64,000 nt of DNA from Larus michahellis. Taxonomy: Eukaryota > Chordata > Aves > Charadriiformes > Laridae. A model generated the notes under the pieces. It had not been told where the DNA came from. It did not search any database and saw only the letters and a program-made list of their open reading frames with translations. The position numbers were made by a program, and so were the translations under genes. The DNA lies in contig NC_133903.1 in NCBI RefSeq assembly GCF_964199755.1, positions 55,868,739 through 55,932,738 of the forward strand, written 5' to 3'. Numbering within the stretch: position 1 is the first letter of the stretch; every line of letters starts with the position of its first letter. This document shows, piece after piece, positions 58,561 to 64,000 of this stretch.

Positions 58561-60939
58561 ACGTTTCTCGCTCAGCCCCAGCTCTGTCACCGTAGCCAGA
58601 TGGCCCCCCCCAGCCCCCGTCAGCCCCACAGAACGGGCTGAGGTTCCCCCAGGACCCTCCTCACTCGCTCCCCTCTACTCCGGGACCCCTGAGGTGCAGC
58701 AAAGCCCGCCCGCAAGGCAAGAGCCCCCCCGATTAATAGAAATACTTTCATTAAATAATACATTAAAGACACTACAATGTGCTGAAACCTGTATTTTTAC
58801 CAAAACCCTGCCGATCTCACTTTTTCTGGGTCTAACTACATGTATGAGATATGTTACTGTAACTGCACGCTATAGTTTCAGCCTGCAGCGAGCCTTCCCC
58901 CCCCCCGCCTCGCCCCCCCAGGCTGATGCTCTTGCTTTCACCCACCCTTCACTTTCACCAAAAAAAAAAAAAAAAACAACCTGGATCGGTCAAAACCCAG
59001 AGCGGAGGGGGGGCTCGCTGGCAGAGGAAGGGTCTGCCTTGTCCGCCCCCCCCCCCCCCCCCCCCGCCCTGGGAAATGATGTTCCCCACCGATTTTGGGG
59101 AGGGCAGAGGCGGGGGAGCGGTGCGGTATTTCCTGTGGTTGCAGCGTTCTGATGAGGTTAACACTGTTATTGAGGTTAACTCTTCAACCGACACGAAAAA
59201 GGAAGGCACGGGCTCTGCAGCAGGGGGGGGAAAGTGGGATGGGGAGCCCCGGGACCTCAGCCCCTTCTGCCCCCCAGCCCTGGGGGTCCGCTGCCCCATA
59301 GCATCCCAGGGACGGGCACAAGCAGAGGGGGTGACGCTCGGTACGGGTGAAAACAACCTCAGTCCTTCAGGAGTTTTTTATTGTAGGCTCCTGGGGTCGG
59401 TAGAAAAAAAATGCTTTTTTGCTGTTGGAGCTGAGCCCGGGTCCCCCAGGACCCCCCCTCGCTGGGCTCCTCTCGCCCCCCGCGCAGCCACGCAGGGCGT
59501 CAAGCGAAATCCATTGGGGGTGAACTCGAATTTCCTGGGGCGACTCCAAATCCTCTAACAACTTAAAGACTAAGAAGACAACACGGCCCCCCCTCGGCCC
59601 CCCCCAACCCCGCACCCTCAGCCCCCCCATCCCCCGAGGCTGTTCGTTTAAGGGATGCTGGGTTTTCCCATGGACTGACTCAGACTGGAAACTCTCAGTT
59701 TTTCTCGGCGCAGATATCTAGGTCAGCCTCCCCGACGCTTGCTGATGCTCCTCGCCGCGCTCGGCAGCCCCGGCCACAGCGGCAGCAAGAGGGGCCCCGG
59801 CACCACATGTCCTGAGGACTGGCAAGGTAAGGAGGACACCCCCCCCCGCCACCCCAAGCTCCCACCTGGATTTAAAGCCCCCCAAAAATCCCATCTCATG
59901 TTTTTCGGCTGCTGCTCGTGTGCGTTATCCGCTTCTGACACATGTTGCCGGTAAAGATTTCGCAGGGTTTGGGCTTGCACAACCGGGATGACTTTTTCCT
60001 TCTTCATTTGCTTCGCATTTTTTTTAGCAATTATGTAGGAGGCGACTTTTTAACAGGGGTGAGATCAAAGCCCAGTGTCTCTCGACGAGGGGAACGTCTC
60101 GTTCCTCCTGGCTTTGGAGTTTGCAAACGCCTGTAAGTTGGAATAAAAATGCGACCGCGAGTGATCCCCGGAGGAGGCAGAACTCACGGTCTTGTTTTAG
60201 AGCCGTCCGCTGGGCAGAATTATTATATTTTCAGCTCTTTTCACAGACCATGAGGGGTTTTTTTGTTGTTGTTTTCCATTTGTTTTAACTCGCGGAAGGT
60301 TCGCAGGCAACCGGGAGGCCTTCAGGTTCCCTTAGTGGGTCAGGTAAGACAAAGGCGCTTGAAGTTTGACTCATTATGAGCTTGAGCAGCCCTTAAAACT
60401 AACGAGGTCAGCCCCCACAGCAGGAGGAGTACAGAAGCATTAGCTGTAGCTAGCACCCTGCTTTGGGCTGAAAAACCTCATTTTGAAGCTTTTACAGCGG
60501 ACTCCGGTTCAGCGTCTCCCTCGAGGACAAGTTGTCATTTCTAACGTCACGTTTCGTGTCGGGTTATTTTAATTATTCTGGCTTACAAAGAAAATTACGG
60601 GGGCCCGGGGCTTTGCTCGGTTCTCAGCAGGTGAGGGGGGGCGTAAGGGTCTGCTCAGCGCCCACCTCCCCATGGCGGGGGTGGCCGGGGAGAGGGGGGG
60701 GAAGCAAAGGGGCTGGGGAGGAAGGTGGAGCGAGCGGGGAAAAATTCGGGCAGGTCTGTGGGATGCGGAGACGAGGAGGGAGAGGGAGGGGAAGCTTTTA
60801 CCTGGGATTGCGGGGCTGTCGCGGGGGGAGCGCTGCCAGGAGGAGCCATTGCTCGGCTCGGGCAGGACCCGCCGCCGCACGGGGGGTGGGAAAGGCGTTA
60901 CGGAACCAGGGGAAGTTTCTGTCCCAGGAATCCCTGTCC

Positions 60940-61380
60940 GGTTGAGTCTGAGCATCTCCGGGGATGGAGACTCCAGGGCAACCCCTCGGGGGAGCCGGCC
61001 CCACGCTTGGTCACCCTTAGAGTGCGTTTTCTGGTGTTTAACTGGAATTTCCTGATTTTCCACGTGAGCCCGTCACCTCCTGCCCTGTCCCGGGGCACCG
61101 CTGAGAGAGCTCTGGCTCCCTCCTCTCTACTCCCCCATCAGACATCTCCACCCAGGGACGAGACCCCCTGAGCCCTCTCCTCTCCAGGCTCTCCCAGCCC
61201 TCCCTCACACCTCAGCTGCTCCGGACCCTCCGGCATCTTTGCGGCCTTCGCTGGACTCGCTCCAATCTGTCCCTGTCTCTCCTGTCCCGGCGGGAGCCCA
61301 GCCCTGGACCCAGCGCTCCAGATGGGTCTCCCCGGGGCTGAGCAGAGGGGCAGGATGAAGACGCGCAGCATCCCCCGCGC
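60940..61380 (-). mobile_element. CR1 fragment upstream of IL23R
   Basis: Minus-orientation CR1 blocks: GCATCTCCGGGGATGGAGAC, TCTCCAGGCTCTCCCAGCCC, CTTCGCTGGACTCGCTCCAA, GACCCAGCGCTCCAGATGGG and GGGCTGAGCAGAGGGGCAGG. Diverged, so not one of the young copies. Confidence 0.82.
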
Positions 61381-61560
61381 TCCCCTCGCCCACCGTGCCA
61401 GTCCTCTCACGGAGGAAGGCTCTCGGGCTGCTCGGGCGTGATTTCCCTTTTGTGAACCCGCGCTGCCCGCTCCCATCGCCTCCTGGTCCTCCTGCCTGTG
61501 CTGGCAAACGATTTCCAGGAGGGTTTGCTCCATCACCTGTCCTGCCTGTGGGGTACCAAA
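61378..61560. mobile_element. Interspersed repeat fragment, copy B
   Basis: Diverged relative of 11670-11885 in the same orientation. It adjoins the CR1 fragment on its left, which supports a CR1 origin for both. Copy B keeps the longer internal form. Confidence 0.6.
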
Positions 61561-61685
61561 ACCTGCACGAGCATACGCGCCCGTGTAAGGAAAGGATCGG
61601 GGACATTTCGCAGATGTGGAAACTCAGAGAAATGTCACCCGAGGTGGAGGCTCGGGGAAAGTGGCCTCGGGGCTGCTCGCAGGAC

Positions 61686-61732
61686 GGTAGGGGTTGGAAG
61701 GGACATCTGGAGGTCACCTAGTCCAAACTAGA
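61686..61732 (-). mobile_element. CR1 3' terminal remnant
   Basis: GTAGGGGTTGGAAGGGACAT then CTGGAGGTCACCTAGTCC is the minus-orientation CR1 3' end, only about 45 bases, roughly 280 bases before the IL23R start codon. Confidence 0.8.
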
Positions 61733-62013
61733 TGGGGCTGGGCACCGGGATCTGCTGATGGGCGACCTGAAATGCTAAGCCCCGTGTGCCCGCTGGCCCG
61801 TCTCCCCGTGCTCCCGCCGCTGGCACGACCCACCCTGACCCCAAATGCCCACGAAAGCCTCGCCGTCCATCCCCACTGACACCCCTGGTCCCTGAGCACC
61901 GCCGGGCGAGGGCAGACCCGGCGGCGTGGGGCAGCGACGGGGCTGGGGGAACACCTCGCACCTTTCCTCCCCCCAGCCTATGCCACGCACGGGCAGCGGC
62001 CACAGCCCAGGCC
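61733..62013 (+). promoter_or_regulatory. IL23R: IL23R 5' flank / 5'UTR
   Basis: GC-rich sequence before the IL23R ATG, with no TATA box or recognisable upstream exon. The 5'UTR may include spliced exons further upstream, as in mammals, but none is supported. Confidence 0.4.
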
Positions 62014-62068
62014 ATGGGGTCCGGTGAGGCTTTGGTGCTCCACGTCCTGCTCTGCTGCCTGTGTGGAG
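62014..62068 (+). CDS. IL23R: IL23R exon with start codon and signal peptide
   Basis: ATG in a strong context (AGGCCATGG), then a hydrophobic leader LVLHVLLCCLCG. Donor GTAAGT after one base of the next codon. Confidence 0.88.
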
Positions 62069-63496
62069 GTAAGTGGCCTCATGGCACAGCTTGACAGAGC
62101 TCGGTACGGCTTGACACAGCTTGATAAGGCTTGGCACGGCTCAGCATGGCTCGGCATGGCTTGGCATGGCTCGATATGGCTTGGCATGGTCTCGGTATGG
62201 CTTGATGTGGCTCGGTACGGCTTGGCACGGCTCAGCACAGCCACCGCAGCATCACCCTCATGGACCACCAGAGCAAACATCCCATCCCTGCCAGGGAACT
62301 GGAGCCGGAGGGAGGAAACTACGATGCCACCGCTATGGATTTTGGGGGCAGCGCTCTGGTAGCATTGTCGGGGGTGTCCCGCGCCCCGCAGCACCCTCTC
62401 CTCCCGCATCCCGGGAGCGGGCCTGCATCCAGCGGCGCTGAAGGGTGCTGGCGTTTCAGCGGCTGTGAGAAGCGGCGTGATCCTGCCTCCGCAGGCAGCT
62501 GCGCCCTTTCCAGGAAGGCCAGATCGAGCCCGATACCGGCTGCGAGACGGGTTTGCTGGGGCTGGTGCAGAGCCCTCATCTGATAGCGCAGGGCAGCGTG
62601 CCTCTGCGCGGGGGCTGCCGCCCTAATCTCGGGGGATCAGAGCTCTCAAGGCTGCGGGTTATTTCCCTGCAGTCATCTAAGCCTTAGAGCAAAACCTAAA
62701 ATTGGTGAAACTAGCTGTTTTCGACCTGAGGGGATGAGTCACCGGGTGCTGGGTCGCTGCTGAAGGCAGGGGGGTTTATCCCCACCCCAGGGGGGGAGCG
62801 AGGTGGGGTCCTGCCATGCTGCTGCCCGCATCCCAGCAAAGCAGCCGCCCGCGCGGAGCGATGGGCATCATCCTCCCCCATGGGACACCCAGCCGGAGCC
62901 ATCCTGACCCGGTGGGTGTCGGCGCAGCTGCGGCAAACATCAAGTGCTCGGGGCACGTCTGGATCAAGCCCGCACCGGTGGTGCGGATGGGCTCCAACAT
63001 CTCCATCAACTGCCTCTCCACCCTCGGCTGCAACTGGGACGAGTTATCCATCTTCCTCAATGACAACCGCGTGGAGGGTCCCCTGCGTCCCCTCAACAGC
63101 ACCACTTTCCAGCTCCAGCTGCAGGATTTCCGGATGCCTTTGGGGACCGTCCTCTGCCTCGCCAAGTGTTCCGGCATCCGAAAGCTGGAGCTGGTGTGTG
63201 GCACTGACATCCTGGCCGGCTGTGAGTCCTCCATCCCTCTGGGGTTTCCGTGGCTTTTCTTAAGCCACCAGCACCGGGGTGGTGGGGGTCGGGGGGAGTC
63301 GCAGCATCCTGGGCTTTGCATTGCTTGGCGGCGGGGTTTGTCTGCATGCTCTGCCTGCCCTTGCCCCCGCAGACCCTCCGGACCCCCCCAGCAACCTGAC
63401 CTGCTCCATCGGCGAGCACTCGGGGCGCCTGGCATGCACGTGGGACGCGGGGCAGCCCACCCACCTCAGCACCCGCTACACCCTCCACCTGCGCAG
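62014..63496 (+). CDS. IL23R: IL23R, interleukin-23 receptor, 5' part (3 exons seen, runs off the window)
   Basis: Join 62014-62068, 62928-63221, 63373-63496, continuing beyond. IL23R is the signalling chain that pairs with IL12RB1 to bind IL-23 on Th17-type lymphocytes. A signal peptide (MGSGEALVLHVLLCCLCGGA) leads to an Ig-like domain that starts NIKCSGHVWIKPAPVVRMGS; mammalian IL23R has NINCSGHIWVEP..FKMGMNISIYC at this place. The domain ends CGTDILAGYPPDPP, then the first cytokine-receptor module has LTCSIGEHSGRLACTWDAG, with paired Cys and Trp. Sequons NIS, NST and NLT are present. About 157 residues are seen. Alignment favours IL23R over IL12RB2. The remaining exons are outside the window or unresolved. 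Confidence 0.9.
62069..62927 (+). other. IL23R: IL23R intron 1
   Basis: Begins with the decamer minisatellite (62085-62240). A TGAGTCA AP-1 consensus is at 62735-62741. No other element recognised. Confidence 0.8.
62085..62240. repeat. 10-bp minisatellite in IL23R intron 1
   Basis: About 15 units close to GGCTYGGYAY (for example GGCTCGGCAT, GGCTTGGCAC, GGCTCGATAT), starting 16 bases after the exon 1 donor. Confidence 0.92.
62928..63221 (+). CDS. IL23R: IL23R exon 2 (Ig-like domain)
   Basis: 98 codons from AANIKCSGHVW to DILAG. Its Cys pattern and N-terminal motif match mammalian IL23R D1. Acceptor GGCGCAG has a weak pyrimidine tract; donor GTGAGT is good. Confidence 0.92.
63373..63496 (+). 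CDS. IL23R: IL23R exon 3 (start of cytokine-receptor module)
   Basis: Encodes YPPDPPSNLTCSIGEHSGRL, ACTWDAGQPTHLSTRYTLHL and R, parallel to mammalian YPPDIPDEVTC..MTCTWNAGKLTYIDTKYVVHV. Acceptor CCCCGCAG, donor GTAAGC. It ends with two bases of a codon. Confidence 0.92.
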
Positions 63497-64000
63497 GTAA
63501 GCCCCCGCGGGACGGGGGGGGCTGCGGGGCGATGCACGGAGCTGGACGGGGGCTGGGGGGGTGCGCAGTAATCGGCACAGCTGGCACGCGGTGGTCGGGG
63601 CACGGCGGCCACAAACCCGGGTGACACCAGGGCTGCCGGTGCCCCAGTTACACTTCCTAAAGCGCACGTCTCCCCGCTCCCCTCCTTGCAAACCTCACAT
63701 GAAAGGGGGGGGTTTGATCCTGCAGGGTGGGACCCCGCACACCCCCCCACCCCGTGCCGTTGGTGCCCCCAGCATCACGCTGCAGCCCGTCACAGCCGTG
63801 CATTTCTCGCAGAGGCATCGATTCTCCCTAAGATAAAGGGTGCAGCTGGCGGTGTGCACCTAACGCTGCCCAAACCCCGAAACCGAAACCCCCGCAGGGT
63901 ACAAAAGTTTGAACCTGAGGCGTGTTGCAGCCCTTCCGACCCGGCCCGGGACGCTCCCTGCCACGGCTGACTCCGAAGCCCCCGCGACACAAGACTGGCA
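63497..64000 (+). other. IL23R: IL23R intron 3 and unresolved right edge
   Basis: Downstream of exon 3. A good acceptor (CCCGCAG) ends at 63898, but in the required phase it meets a TGA at about 63968. A weaker AG at 63906-63907 keeps the frame open to the window end (starting SLNLRRVAALPTRPG). Neither product aligns convincingly with mammalian IL23R, so no exon is called. Confidence 0.4.

Larger units (their letters stand above)
55261..61040. other. GC-rich intergenic DNA between SLC35D1 and IL23R
   Basis: No coding exon is recognised. It contains tandem repeats at 57668-57757 and 58228-58560, a poly-C of 20 bases at 59046-59065, and an AT-rich island at 58730-58870 in otherwise GC-rich DNA. 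Two TGACTCA (AP-1 consensus) sites lie at 59676 and 60367. C1orf141, which sits here in human, is not visible. Confidence 0.65.

Noticed and set aside
62014-63496. IL12RB2 as the identity of the cytokine receptor
   Set aside because: The Ig-like domain start (CSGHVWIKP, MGSNISI) and the YPPDPP junction align with IL23R, and IL23R is the expected next gene after SLC35D1.

Overview
This is a window of vertebrate nuclear DNA, almost certainly from a bird. Three genes can be assembled exon by exon with canonical GT/AG splice sites and unbroken reading frames. The avian call rests on many CR1 retroposons, including four nearly identical young 3' ends with the CR1-type ATTCTGTG tail. The species cannot be resolved from the sequence. 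No bacterial, phage, CRISPR, tRNA or rRNA feature was seen.

Layout. (1) 1-1383 is a CpG-rich promoter region with a 33-bp minisatellite full of GC boxes. (2) 1384-37210, plus strand, is MIER1, a nuclear HDAC-recruiting corepressor: 13 coding exons and 513 codons, complete. Its introns are AT-rich and include a 15.5-kb first intron with several CR1 fragments. (3) 37211-42750 is the convergent zone that holds the 3'UTRs of MIER1 (plus) and SLC35D1 (minus). Base composition changes here from AT-rich to GC-rich. (4) 42751-53691, minus strand, is SLC35D1, a UDP-glucuronate/UDP-GalNAc transporter of the ER: 12 coding exons and 355 codons, complete. Its introns carry three of the four young CR1 copies and several G-rich tandem arrays. 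(5) About 53.8-55.26 kb, directly upstream of the SLC35D1 start, is a long G-homopolymer-rich minisatellite. (6) 55.3-62.0 kb is GC-rich intergenic DNA with tandem repeats and CR1 debris. (7) 62014-63496 and beyond, plus strand, is the 5' part of IL23R: signal peptide, Ig-like domain and start of the first cytokine-receptor module. The gene runs off the window.

The order MIER1 (+) - SLC35D1 (-) - IL23R (+) matches the mammalian arrangement, but no C1orf141-like gene is visible between SLC35D1 and IL23R. The three genes do not form a pathway; they are ordinary syntenic neighbours. I found no undescribed multi-gene system. The unusual content lies in the promoter minisatellites, above all the C-rich/G-rich array that reads open and in frame into SLC35D1 exon 1, and in a cluster of near-identical CR1 insertions. 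Exon boundaries come from reading splice sites and aligning by eye to remembered mammalian orthologues. UTR ends and transcription starts are not directly supported.
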